Positions 26,020-35,447 of a stretch of DNA of 64,000 nt are shown in pieces. Positions within the stretch are counted from its first letter, which is position 1, and each line of letters opens with the position of its first letter. Both the position numbers and the translations under genes were made by a program. Origin of the DNA: Tenodera sinensis (taxonomy: Eukaryota > Arthropoda > Insecta > Mantodea > Mantidae). The notes beneath the pieces were generated by a model. That model saw only the letters and a list, made by a program, of their open reading frames with translations. It had not been told where the DNA came from and ran no database searches. The stretch is from contig CM060962.1 in the NCBI GenBank assembly GCA_030765045.1, positions 267,287,330-267,351,329 of the forward strand, written 5' to 3'.

Positions 26020-27053
26020 GCAAACAATAGGATATCAATCTGTGGAGCCAACGGACTGGTTGTAAGCTTGTATAAGCTTCTGCAATTCCAGCGCCTTCAA
26101 CTCCAAGAAACTCAAGGATTCGTTGGAGCGCTCTGTGATAGTTAGATGAGTTTGCTGGGGAATATATGAAGGGGTAGTGGTCTCCGTGGTCGAAATTGAG
26201 GAATGACGGACAGATCCCTTTGTTGGAGGGAAGGATTTTGGAGTGGTTTGATTTGTGGATGATGAAGGTGATGCAGTTCTTTGTTTCTTCTGTGGTGATG
26301 GAGTCTATGATGTCGTTGGTTCTGGTGATGGTGATAGGGATAGTGTGTGAACTGGATGTTCCTGCTCCTGATGTTGTTGTGGAGTAGATATTGAAAAAAC
26401 TGAGTTGACGTCGTGCCTTGTCCACGGTAGGTCTGGTGGTTGTGGGTGATAAATTGTCGTTCGTTCTTCTCTGTTTCCTAGTAGGGCTGTTTGTAGGCGT
26501 GCGCGGTCTGGGGTCAGCATCGTCTCTGCTGGATAAGATTGTCCTCTTTCTTGAAACCACGTTATGTGCGGTGTTGCCTTTAGTATGTTTAACGTGTTTG
26601 TGATGATGGTCAATCGGCTTATCCGGTTGGATGTATTTGTCAGGTGTATCATGTATTGTAAGTTCGGAAGTTTCAGTATTTCCAATGTTTGTCTCAGTTT
26701 CTTTAGTGGTTCTTGGTCGTGATCTTTTATCGTCGTTTCTTTGAACATGTTTGATAATTTGGTCATTATTTTCGGCGTTATTTGTGTCATGTTGTTGATT
26801 TGAATTACATATCGTCTGGCTGGGATTCTTATTGTCCTGTTGTTGGATTTTAGGATATGGAATTGGTCGGGTTGAGGTGTTTGGTCTAACCATGATGTGT
26901 TCATTTTTACTTACAGTTTTTTGTTCTTCTGCTTCTAATAGATTGTTCTCTGGAGATGATGTTATTTCGATGTCAAAGTCGTCCGGGCAATAATCCCAAT
27001 CTTCGAAGTTGCTGTTCCTTTCTTGAAGTGTTCTTAATGTAAGTTCTTGACAA
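26017..27053 (-). repeat. Right arm of the parvoviral inverted repeat
   Basis: This is the reverse complement of 22,550-23,585. The inner edge fuses with the truncated terminal hairpin through a shared TGC (26,017-26,019). The arm match ends at 27,053, but viral sequence continues to 27,399. Confidence 0.93.
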
Positions 27054-27136
27054 TCTTAGTATGGACACTGAGCGGCGTTGTTCCAACATTCACAGCAAGC
27101 ACATTTAGGTATGTCGTGGACGCAGGGTCCGTGCAT
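26018..27136 (-). pseudogene. NS1: Inverted partial copy of parvovirus NS1 5' part, with upstream Cys-rich start
   Basis: On the minus strand an ATG at 27,136-27,134 opens 26 codons with six Cys (CACC-E-C cluster, then C near the end). A TAA follows at 27,058-27,056, and in the same frame the acidic NS1 N-terminal region continues. The Met equivalent to 22,710 is at 26,893. From there the frame is open to 25,979, through the region where the forward copy is broken (here four C, 26,157-26,160). It then runs into the hairpin, where NS1 is lost. The second His of the HUH pair is Pro in this copy. So each NS1 copy has different lesions. The Cys-rich 26 codons could be the authentic zinc-binding NS1 start, separated by one nonsense codon, or a small upstream frame. 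The helicase part is absent. Confidence 0.85.
26305..26904 (-). CDS. NS2: Parvovirus NS2-like overlapping frame (199 codons), inverted copy
   Basis: This is the mirror of the forward 199-codon frame, with the same start context, length and stop and only a few residue differences (for example Asn/Asp and Pro/Leu changes). It overlaps the NS1 copy in a different frame. Unlike the forward copy, it lies downstream of a retained viral TATA box, so it is the better placed of the two for transcription. Product properties and doubts are the same as for the forward frame. Confidence 0.7.
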   Translation of the reverse strand: MNTSWLDQTPQPDQFHILKSNNRTIRIPARRYVIQINNMTQITPKIMTKLSNMFKETTIKDHDQEPLKKLRQTLEILKLPNLQYMIHLTNTSNRISRLTIITNTLNILKATPHITWFQERGQSYPAETMLTPDRARLQTALLGNREERTTIYHPQPPDLPWTRHDVNSVFSISTPQQHQEQEHPVHTLSLSPSPEPTTS

Positions 27137-27169
27137 TGTGAGGTGTTTTTGGATTGGATTATGGGTTTA

Positions 27170-27176
27170 TATACTG
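27170..27176 (-). promoter_or_regulatory. Viral left (NS) promoter TATA box
   Basis: TATATAA on the minus strand, 34 bases before the Cys-rich ATG at 27,136 and about 170 bases inside the left terminal hairpin. This is the expected place for the parvoviral NS promoter. The predicted start of transcription leaves almost no leader before that ATG, so initiation at the NS2/NS1 ATGs near 26,904/26,893 is also plausible. Confidence 0.6.
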
Positions 27177-27342
27177 TTTGGCCAAGGACGCATATATTAG
27201 AAAGTTGTTTGAAAGGTCAAACGGTGTTGTGTGTTATGTAATGGTTAGTATCCAATCCGAATATATTGTTGTTTTTGTCTATAATCCAAAAGAAAAATAA
27301 TATATGGCATCCGATGATCGCTTCCGACTCCAACCACACCCA

Positions 27343-27399
27343 ATGTACCCTTTAACGGCCGCACCCTGCATACTATGCAGGGCTGTAGTACAGCCGTGC
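27343..27399 (-). repeat. Parvovirus left-end T-shaped terminal palindrome, 'flop' order
   Basis: The stem strand (27,343-27,364) is identical to 25,970-25,991. It is followed by the complete ear CCTGCATA-C-TATGCAGG (27,365-27,381) and the complete ear GGCTGTA-G-TACAGCC (27,381-27,395), then GTGC (27,396-27,399), the first four bases of the returning stem. Host sequence follows. The ears are the exact reverse complement of those at 25,992-26,019. Confidence 0.92.
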
Positions 27400-27914
27400 T
27401 AAGTCTGCCCCGCACCTGGACCATAGTCGTAATATGGGCATGCAAATTACACAAAAGTTTAGAAACCTTGGGCTAAATCACATCAGGGTGGTAGATCAGG
27501 ACAACAGATTTTCGGATACTCACAAGCAAGAATTAATTGCGCAATGTAACAAAATATTTCACAGGAAGTATAGTCGGAGCTGAAATCCGGAAAGGGGTTA
27601 GGAATAATTTAATAAATCAGGGGACAACTTGACATACAGATAATCTGATCCAGGGTAGTTGTAGGGTAGGGATGAATAGAATGGAAGATATTTGCTACCA
27701 TCCTTATCGCCTTGTATAGAAAGTTAAGGGAATGTTGTATGTTCCTAGCAAGCAGAAAACATTTCAGGTATAGGTATACTTGGGCTTAGTTCAGACAACT
27801 ATGGTGGCAGAAGGCCGATGTTAGGAAGAAGGGCATAAACAGCGCTAAACGTTTGATTCCTGGAGTTGGGATTTAGTTTTAGGCTATTAATATGTCATTC
27901 AGGGGTCATCTTTT
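27400..27914. other. Host flank of the parvovirus; no gene seen
   Basis: AT-rich unique sequence with no recognisable frame or repeat up to the SINE at 27,915. Confidence 0.5.
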
Positions 27915-28240
27915 GTAGCGTGGTGGTGCCGTTGCTGCTTACTAAGCGGGAGTCGCAGGTTCGATTCCCGGTACCGACGTGAGGATTTTATCAGGCTAGA
28001 GGACATTGTAAAGGTTGCAACCAGACTCGTTAGGCCCCAGAGGAGCCAAGTGGAGAGCTACTCCAGTAGCGATTCCTGGCTGCGAACACCGCATATACCG
28101 GCCGGGAGGCTCTGGGGGGTGCTGACCAGGTCCCACCCTCCAGTACTGTACCCCATTCATAACGCTCGTGGTCAGCAATGTTGGGGGACACTGCGGCCGG
28201 GCAGTTGGCCTTGGTCCGGTGGGGATTGCTACGCTGCGGG
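27915..28240 (+). mobile_element. SINE family A, copy 1
   Basis: A tRNA-like head (B-box GGTTCGATTCCC near 27,958) is followed by the family body: a GACTCGTTAGGCCC block, a GTAGCGATTCCTGG block, GCATA.CCGGCCGGGAGG, and GTCCCACCCTCCAGTACTG. The same ordered blocks recur at five other places in this window. It is transcribed by RNA polymerase III if active and depends on LINE reverse transcriptase. Confidence 0.85.
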
Positions 28241-28340
28241 GTTTGTTAGTTTATTTAATTCATGTATTATGGTGTTCAGTTTACTGGGTCTTCTTGAATG
28301 TCCTCTTCGTAGTATAATATAAAGGTAACAGTTTTTAATA

Positions 28341-28555
28341 CGAGATGTGGTGGGAAATGATTTACAATAATAGTTTTTATGCCCTCCCCACCAACGTCCC
28401 CTGGTAACGTAACACTATACACTCTCTTCACTGCTACCATCTAGTGTCTGTATCGTGTACTAGTATCAGTTCATAGCCCCATGAAACGACGTCCCCGTAG
28501 ATGGAGCGGTACTTTCTAAACAACGCCATTGTAAATCATTTCCGAACACCCCTCG
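28341..28555. mobile_element. Mariner-type MITE (215 bp)
   Basis: Terminal inverted repeats of about 30 bp (CGAGATGTGGTGGGAAATGA... and its mirror ending CGAACACCCCTCG) are flanked by TA on both sides (28,339-28,340 and 28,556-28,557). CGAGGGGTGTTC-type ends with a TA duplication are characteristic of Tc1/mariner elements. There is no transposase inside, so it would move only with transposase supplied in trans. Confidence 0.8.
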
Positions 28556-28772
28556 TATGATCTAGTTATCTTCCTCATCCTTATTAAAGTATATTAACTT
28601 ATATGTATAACATATAATCGCAATGACATGCACAATCATGCAATTAGTGCTTTTTTACTACTTAATAGAGGTATTGTATTTCACCCAATAATTCTATAGC
28701 CAGATTTCACCGGAGTCGCATATTCTGAAAATCGCTAAATAAGGAAAAACAGATAAAGATCCACGTGTACGT

Positions 28773-28774
<2 letters not shown>

Positions 28775-28838
<64 letters not shown>
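28775..28838. repeat. (GT)32 microsatellite
   Basis: An uninterrupted 64-bp GT run, followed by a G-rich GTGGGAGTGGGA stretch to about 28,885. Confidence 0.98.
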
Positions 28839-28842
<4 letters not shown>

Positions 28843-29224
28843 GTGCTGGTGATGGAGGTGGGAGTGGGAGTGGGTGTGGGGTGGAGGTGATGGTAGAGAG
28901 GTAGACATAATTTTTCAGCACAGGAAAGTATATCCGGTTAAGCACACATATATGTCAATATTTTTCTCCCCTCGTGATCCTACGAAGAGCCTGGAATTTC
29001 AAAGCCGTCACGCAGTACTTCAAAATACTTACTGTCGCTTCAAATAATGCATCGCTCATCGAATTAGCCAAATGTGAATAGAAATGTATCTGGATTAACA
29101 AAAATTAGATAGAAGAATAAGTTTTTGTAAAAGTCGTTCTATATAATAGTGAATAGACTAAACCACGTGAGTGTCTTGCTTTCTTTATGGTCCTATCCGT
29201 TATAAAGGTGTTTAGTGTATGTTT
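28839..29224. other. No gene seen
   Basis: G-rich spill-over of the microsatellite, then AT-rich unique sequence. Confidence 0.5.
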
Positions 29225-29452
29225 CACTATACCCTTCGCAAAGGTTAAAGGCATGAGAACGCTTGCCATTGCTCAAGAGAAGCGCTGTTGCCAAGCGTAG
29301 TGCGTGTACCGGCAGAGGTTCTGTACATAAGAGTGCGTGAGATGCTTGTACCACATTCAGTAGTGCTGGTAGGAGGGGCAAGCTTAGGATTCGCTGGAGT
29401 CTGCAGTACGGCCCGCCTTCATATAACTTTAACTTTTGCGAAGATTATAGTG
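29225..29452. mobile_element. Short inverted-repeat DNA transposon (MITE, 228 bp)
   Basis: The first 26 bases (CACTATACCCTTCGCAAAGG...) and the reverse complement of the last 26 (CACTATAATCTTCGCAAAAG...) agree at all but about three sites. It has no coding capacity. The flanks give no exact target duplication, so I leave the superfamily open; the CACTA start is suggestive only. Confidence 0.65.
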
Positions 29453-29919
29453 TATGTGCAGCTCTTAGATTTCATGGCCGAATATACTTATTCATTTATA
29501 TTGAAGTCTACCAGTATTACTGTTTGAAAGGAAGCAGAGAATGCTGCGGACATACTTAGATCTTGGGCAACTTGCTGTTGGTAAGAGGAAGTAATGCTCC
29601 CAATACGTAAACTATTTTTACGACATAATTGTTCCTTTAATAATATATATTGTATCTAACAGGTTTCATGAGATATTCTACCATTACAGCAAAGTTAAAT
29701 ACTCGTGCATCTGTATGTTTAAAACTATCAATAATATTATGACAAAATGACAAAACTTAGTCCGGCTACTTTTTTATCACGATACTTTCCTTTAAAATAT
29801 TATAACAGACACATTTTTCTTCTCGTCGTTAACACAGGTTGCATTCTTTCATGGTATCACAGCCTAAAACTTTTGCTTCTCGTAACCTTTACTCCGACCA
29901 CAGTGGTAGTGTGCCTTCC
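29453..29919. other. No gene seen
   Basis: AT-rich unique sequence with no recognisable frame, repeat or promoter. Confidence 0.5.
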
Positions 29920-30183
29920 CCTGGCGCGTGGGGATTCTCCCTCGTTGACAGGTCTGGCACGGGGTGCACTTAGCCTCGTTAGGTCCCGGAGGGGCCAATT
30001 GAGGAGCTGCCTCATGAAGAAGTAGCGATCCCAGGTTGTAAGGGCCGCATAACTGGACAGGAGGGCTTGGGATGCTAATCACGTCCCACTCTCCAGTACT
30101 GCACTCTACTCATTACGCCTATTGTGGCCAGAGGTGGGGGACGTAGAAAGCGTTAGCTATTCATGGGCTGTTGCACTGGGGTA
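29920..30183 (+). mobile_element. SINE family A, copy 2 (lacking the tRNA head)
   Basis: The body matches from GTGGGGATTCTCCC onward (GCACTTAGCCTCGTTAGGTC at about 29,968, AAGTAGCGATCCCAGG, CACGTCCCACTCTCCAGTAC). It ends in the GGGCTGTTGCACTGGGG tail block. The A and B boxes are absent, as expected for a 5'-truncated retrocopy. Confidence 0.8.
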
Positions 30184-32258
30184 ACATTTACTCAGTCCTT
30201 TCAGTGTCTCCGTTTCTCAGACACTCACTACTGGTGCAGTTTTAAATATGGTGGGAGCGTCGTTAAGTCTTGGGGCTTTCGAATCTTTTTTATCTCGGTT
30301 CGTGGTACAGGGTGAAATGAATTGTGAACTCGGGGTTAATTATTTGTGAATTGCACCTTTTTGTCAACAGTATATAAATCGTATCACAATAGTAAATCAT
30401 TTGTTTCAGTGGATCGACTTTCTTAGCATTACCGCGAACTACTGTCAGAAAATGTAGCGATATTTTGCTAAACGCGTTTTCCATCACTTTGCACTTCGTC
30501 GATCTTATGTTCTTTCTTTCTTCGTGTTCACTAAAGTGTTAAAGTTCATCAATATTTTACTTGTTGTCCTGTAATTAATGATCTTAAAACACTTAGTCAC
30601 TTTACTTTCACTATTTTATGACGTACACATATAAAAATACGTCCATACTGTACTGACGCTAATAGCGAAGGGGCTGATCTTGTTGAGTTATGCGCATGTA
30701 TTCATCAGTGCATGCGCGCAATTAGTAACGTCATACTATGACGTCATTTCCCGCATAATCTGAAAATGTTAAGAAAGTGATTTTAATCTAACCTTTCAAC
30801 ATTCACGGCATTAAATATTCAAAATAACCCTTAATTTTCTAGACACAATCATAATATGGTAGCTAACAATTATAACACGATAAACAGGCAATATTCTCAA
30901 TAATTGAAGAATGATGTACGAGTACAAAAATGTTAGTTAGTAGTGCAAAAATGTTAGTTACAAATATCAAATAAGTGAAATTCACAACGTATTGGTGTTT
31001 TTAATAATTACCGTTGTTGATGTTGAGCTTTGGACTCTTTTGTTATTCTGGTCTTGCTACAGGGTGAAGTAATGCGGACACAGGATATAACTTTTTATAA
31101 CACTTTATTTGCACCTTTCTGGTTGAATATTACACGCGTGATACTTTAGTTAACCTTCCTTGCACATGAACCGACCTCTTCAGTGGTTTATTCTTATTAT
31201 TTGTTGCTTTAAATCACACTTTTAGCATCTAAACCTGCACGTATCAAAACATGTCGTCTCTCCTTGGACACTAGGACGCCAAGACCATGAAATCTAGCAT
31301 TTTCCTTTCACAATGCATTTGTTTTCATACGCGTATATGTCCATTTCTTACGGCGCACATCTTACACGTTAAATAGTTCCCGGAATGTTAGGAAGCTATC
31401 TCTATTATTCTCCCTACACTTTTAATATAAAATATAAAATGATGCTTATAATTATACATATTAAATTTGAACATATTTTTTAACATTAATGACATTATTA
31501 AACAAATATTACTCCTAACAATGAGACAATGGTAATACACGCTCAGTACTTAACAAATCCTTACCAACATGAAAAATAAACTATATTTACAATAAATATT
31601 CACGTAAATACTTTACCTTCGGGGCCTGGCCACATATTCTGTCTCACATGCCCATTGTTTTGTTTTTTAAGTTTTCACACATTACATAAGCTTGAAACAC
31701 AATACAACACTTCTTATTCGTTTCATACATTTTGTCACTTTGCGCAGTAACCTTTTTCTTTTACAATCTTCTTTACTGTATGTTTTTGTCCTTTGCTTTG
31801 GCATGACACAGCAGGCCTTTATAATTTCAACATATTTAGTTATTTCACAACACAATACCATGTATATTCCTAAGTTTTTATATTTGACATTGACACAAAT
31901 ATTGTCTAAGTGTATTATAATTTAATATGTGCCCTATAACTTACGTTCTTTGTTATGAGCAGAGAGAAACAGGATACAAATTTTGAGCTAATGTTTGTGA
32001 TCATACTTACGGCTATTTTATTCAGTCCTTTGCCTTCCTTCTTTGTCTTGCAGCACTGTATTTCACAAATAAATGCACTACATTCATAACCAACTAGAAA
32101 CGAGCATGCATTATCTTTGTGGCTATTCACCAAAATGTCAGCTATTTTGAATTGAAATATACTCAAGACACAGAAAATGAACTACGAGTATTATCAACAG
32201 GAAATAAGGCAAAATGAGCTCATTAACTATATGTTGTAGCTAAAACTAAATTAAACTA
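30184..32258. other. No gene seen; possible promoter-like CRE/NRF1 cluster
   Basis: AT-rich. Near 30,690-30,750 there are GCGCATG and GCATGCGCGC palindromes and an exact TGACGTCA (about 30,739), motifs common in CpG-type promoters. No recognisable first exon is nearby on either strand. The short frames are chance level. Confidence 0.35.
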
Positions 32259-32604
32259 AACCCCAGCACAACAGCTCATTAAGGGCCAATGCTTATCGCC
32301 TGTCCGCTGCATCCTCCCACCACTATCCACTACAGGCGTCATGAGTGTGTTGCACTACTGGAGGGTGGGACGTGGTCAGCACCCCGAGCTCTTCCGGCCA
32401 GTTATGCGGCCTTCAGCACATGGGGTTGCCACTTCTTCATCAAGTAGCTCCTCAATTGGCCCCTCGGAGACCTAACGAGGCTGAGTGCTCCCCATACCAG
32501 ACATTCCTGCCTGGGAAAACTCCCCACGCGGGTACCGGAGATCGAACCCGGTACCTCCACGCCTACGGCAGACGCGTTGCCACTGCGCTAAGGAGGCGGT
32601 CAGA
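32259..32604 (-). mobile_element. SINE family A, copy 3 (full length)
   Basis: On the minus strand the tRNA head starts at 32,604 with A-box-like TTAGCGCAGTGGCAACGCG and B-box GGTTCGATCTC. The full body and an A/T-rich tail near 32,250 follow. Imperfect target duplications TTGTAGCTA (32,234-32,242) and TTGTGGCTA (32,605-32,613) bound it. Confidence 0.88.
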
Positions 32605-34784
32605 TTGTGGCTAGTACTCTTTCATACTGAAAATGCACTAATTATTTCTGATTTTCACATTAGCCAAGCATTTCCCACCACCGGCATATTAATTGGTAGA
32701 TTCTGAAAATCTTGCCAGAAACAATTTCTCCTCATGTCGTGTAGTGCAGAATCACACAACTTACATTGTATTAACATCAATTTTTGTAAAAGCAAACTTG
32801 TAGCACTTTTAGGAATCCTTAAATTTGAGTGGTATTATGGGAGGGAGAGTAATGGAGCACGAAAAAGCATTATTATTTATTTATGCTAACAAGCTTACCG
32901 CTGGTGTTTTTCAGTTATATCAAGTGTAATATATGCTTGTATTGTCAAGCTTATCAGGAAGTAGAACACTAAAACCTGAACTGCAACGCAGAAAAGTATT
33001 TTTTGTCCAAAAAATAATGCAATTAAAATTGTTTTCTCAGTCTTTTCAATGAAATTCAAAACCAATTAGACTTAACAGAACTTCTAAACAGCACAAAAAT
33101 TAAAAGTCACAAAATGTCACTGTCATTCGCGTAAGTAAAACATTCCAGGTGCGCCCATCTGCCGCAATTGTCACACTTAATTCAGAGTTCACCAGGTCTT
33201 GACTTCAGGAATTCATCATCAAAAGAAAATGCACTCAGGATTCTCCTCCTCAGATGTGCAATCATTAGTTGGAGTTACTAAAATTGATTCACCTGAATAG
33301 ATGGAGATATCAGTGACATCCGAAGATTCTTGTTTGAATGTGAGGTATCTTTTAGCTTTAAAGCTTGTATACTCTTTGGTTTTCTTTGGACCATTTCTGA
33401 CATACTTTGTGTGAGGTGAGCCTTTTCTTTTTGATGGCTGGACTTCATGTGTAAATGTAGGAAAATGATTGCTTCTAGAGGCACAAGCAGAAGGGCTTTA
33501 TCGTCCTTTCTCACCACAGTTCTGCTTGCCCGCATTCCCACCATTCACTTTAGAACACATTGCCTTCAATATCGCTCTTATACATTAGCTAACTGGCATG
33601 TGTAATAAATATTTAAACATATATTTACAGACTAACTAAACGTATAACATAAATCCCTTTGACCCACCCTAATTTTACACATAGCAACTGAAATCCTCCT
33701 CTGTTACGAGTTTCCACGCCACAAAAGGCAACAATGATCTCTTGCAACCACAGTCCCAGCTTACTGGCTAGTCACATTACCTTTAGATTTAGAGAGGCCT
33801 CTGGAATTGTTTAGCAGTGTCACCACGAGATGACGACAGTATGTTCAGAAAAACTAAGATGTCCCAACCCCGTCCCATAATACCACCTTTTGCTCTATCT
33901 TTATCAATAGTACTACTCATCAAATCTGCTTCTCGGTTACTCACATTAATACATTTAGAGTAATTACCTAAGCTTCTGCTATTAATCTGTCTAGCAGTTT
34001 TTGTATGCCCGTTGCTACTTACACGTAAGAGCGATGAGTTCCTTGTTTCAGCATCTATGTAGCGGGTAACGAAGTTGAAAAAAGAGCCGCGGCCAAGGAG
34101 TTTCTTCAAAGTAAGTCCAAATGTCTCCTAAAATTTGCTTTATTTAAGTTAAAATTCAACTGCATAACAAATCAATTCACTATTTAACAATCTCCTCAGA
34201 CTACCGTAAAAAAACTATTGACAATATTGCCCACGGCAAAGTTCTTACGACGCTGCAACGCGCGTCTGCTTCCCGATGAACTATAATTTCACTTCTCCTG
34301 ATGCGTATTTATACCCATGAAAATAAATCACGTTGTTCCTTCTATTATGCATCACTAGCAAATTATTCAAGTAGTTCCTATCTGAAAATCAATCAGTTTG
34401 CCATCTGAGACAACATACTAAGCGTTGGCGGTGTTTTTTGGGACACCCAGTACATGACAAACATTGGCCATACTCCCGTATTACCGTACAAACTAGTTTC
34501 TAGCGCAATATTGAAAGTACCAAAAAGATGTAACATATGTTACATAAATTGACACAATATTGACGAACATGAAATATACACAATAAATACCAGCATGAAT
34601 CGACATCTGTTTCTGCTGAATTAAATGTTCTGGGGTAATAACTTTCCTTATTCGCGTTTCTTTGTTATTTTTTTTTTAACATTTACTCTACATCATTTTT
34701 AAAAACAACACATATGTTTGCAATGTCAATGTTGTGAAGTATAAACTAAGTTTTAATATTTTATATGCATTCCTTCTTTGACAG
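32605..34784. other. No firm gene; presumed intron or intergenic
   Basis: Frames of 88 and 106 codons on the minus strand (33,278-33,544 and 33,789-34,109) have no motif or splice context I can support. If 34,785 is a true exon start, this is its upstream intron. Confidence 0.4.
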
Positions 34785-34862
34785 GTGACTGCAGAGGCTG
34801 AAGAAGCATACAATCTCTTAAAGACAAACTTACCAAAAGGTTCAAATGGGAAGCGAAATTAA
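34785..34862 (+). CDS. Candidate terminal coding exon of an unrecognised host gene
   Basis: A good 3' splice site (GCATTCCTTCTTTGACAG, ending 34,784) precedes 25 open codons. These have a coding-like composition, with an acidic Ala-Glu-rich helix followed by Asn-Leu-Pro-Lys-Gly and a basic end, then TAA at 34,860-34,862. An ATTAAA polyadenylation signal lies 231 bases downstream. The layout acceptor-stop-3'UTR-poly(A) signal is what a last exon looks like. I do not recognise the protein, and no matching upstream exon is evident. The last 44 bases of the exon are copied in a 110-bp tandem duplication of the 3' region. A chance arrangement cannot be excluded. Confidence 0.4.
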   Translation: MTAEAEEAYNLLKTNLPKGSNGKRN

Positions 34863-35038
34863 TACTCAATGGTGATGAACCCTAAGCAATCACATAAATA
34901 CACATATATTGTCAATAGCATGAGTGTGTAAAGGCAAACTTACCAAAAGGTTCATATGGGAAGCGAAATTAATACTCAATGGTGATGAACCCTAACCAAT
35001 CACATAAATACACATATATTGTCAATACCATGAGTTTG
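34819..35038 (+). repeat. 110-bp tandem duplication over the exon end and 3'UTR
   Basis: 34,819-34,928 and 34,929-35,038 are near-identical (differences such as AAAGAC/AAAGGC, TTCAAATG/TTCATATG and CCTAAG/CCTAAC). The duplicated part includes the end of the candidate exon with its TAA. Confidence 0.92.
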
Positions 35039-35092
35039 TTTCCAAAATTGATGTGCTGTGCAAGATCAAATATGTGTTCATATGTATCTACT

Positions 35093-35098
35093 ATTAAA
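35093..35098 (+). promoter_or_regulatory. ATTAAA polyadenylation signal
   Basis: A common variant signal, followed by a GT/T-rich stretch (about 35,112-35,135). It is suitably placed for the candidate terminal exon at 34,785. Confidence 0.4.
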
Positions 35099-35253
35099 GT
35101 TTGGCATTTATTTTATTTGTGTTATATTTGTCTTTGCATTTTTCATATACATTTCATGCCTCCTTATTCTGTAAATTACAAGCAGATTATCTAGCTTTAT
35201 ATTAAGAAACAATTATGACGAACATATAGTTATATTCATATTAAAATATGCAC

Positions 35254-35254
<1 letters not shown>

Positions 35255-35284
<30 letters not shown>

Positions 35285-35303
35285 GAAGAAGAAGAGGAAG
35301 AAT
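35255..35303. repeat. Poly(A) 27 followed by GAA repeats
   Basis: An uninterrupted A run to 35,281, then (GAA)n with a GAGGAA variant. It may be the tail of an old retrocopy, but no body is recognisable. Confidence 0.9.
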
Positions 35304-35447
35304 GTAAAGTAATAATATGTAGCTTTCACTGACACTACGTTAAGTTCTAAACTTCACTTTACGGAATGTGATATAGTTCAACGTTCACGGTGACTAAGAG
35401 TTTCTTCATTACTTGGTCGCGTAACAAAACGCCCAAAGCACTCTCCT

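Larger units (their letters stand above)
22550..27399. other. Endogenous parvovirus (Hamaparvovirinae-like), rearranged integrated genome with terminal hairpins
   Basis: The segment consists of a forward viral genome lacking its 5' end (22,550-26,019: NS1, NS2 frame, VP, 3' non-coding region, right terminal hairpin). It is fused to an inverted copy of the viral left end (26,017-27,399: NS1 5' part, NS2 frame, promoter, left terminal hairpin). Assignment to parvoviruses rests on the SF3 helicase motifs, the HUH motif, a short capsid gene downstream in the same direction, and T-shaped terminal palindromes. The implied genome is about 3.8-3.9 kb (346 bases from the inverted left end plus 3,470 forward bases), the size known for brevidensoviruses and penstyldensoviruses, which also lack a long VP. 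NS1 and VP are broken. The element lies 540 bp from the minisatellite. The subfamily is inferred from gene order and size, not from a database search. Confidence 0.9.

Noticed and set aside
22550..27399. The inverted repeat as a DNA transposon with long terminal inverted repeats
   Set aside because: The arms are viral coding sequence, the right arm extends beyond the left into viral promoter and hairpin, and no target duplication is visible.
28694..28945. 83-codon frame with a His-Thr run
   Set aside because: Translation of the GT microsatellite.
32520..32604. tRNA gene on the minus strand
   Set aside because: A and B boxes are present but there is no complete cloverleaf and the sequence continues into the SINE body; the same applies to the heads at 27,915, 50,408 and 55,048.
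33278..34109. Minus-strand frames of 88 and 106 codons
   Set aside because: No motif or exon context.
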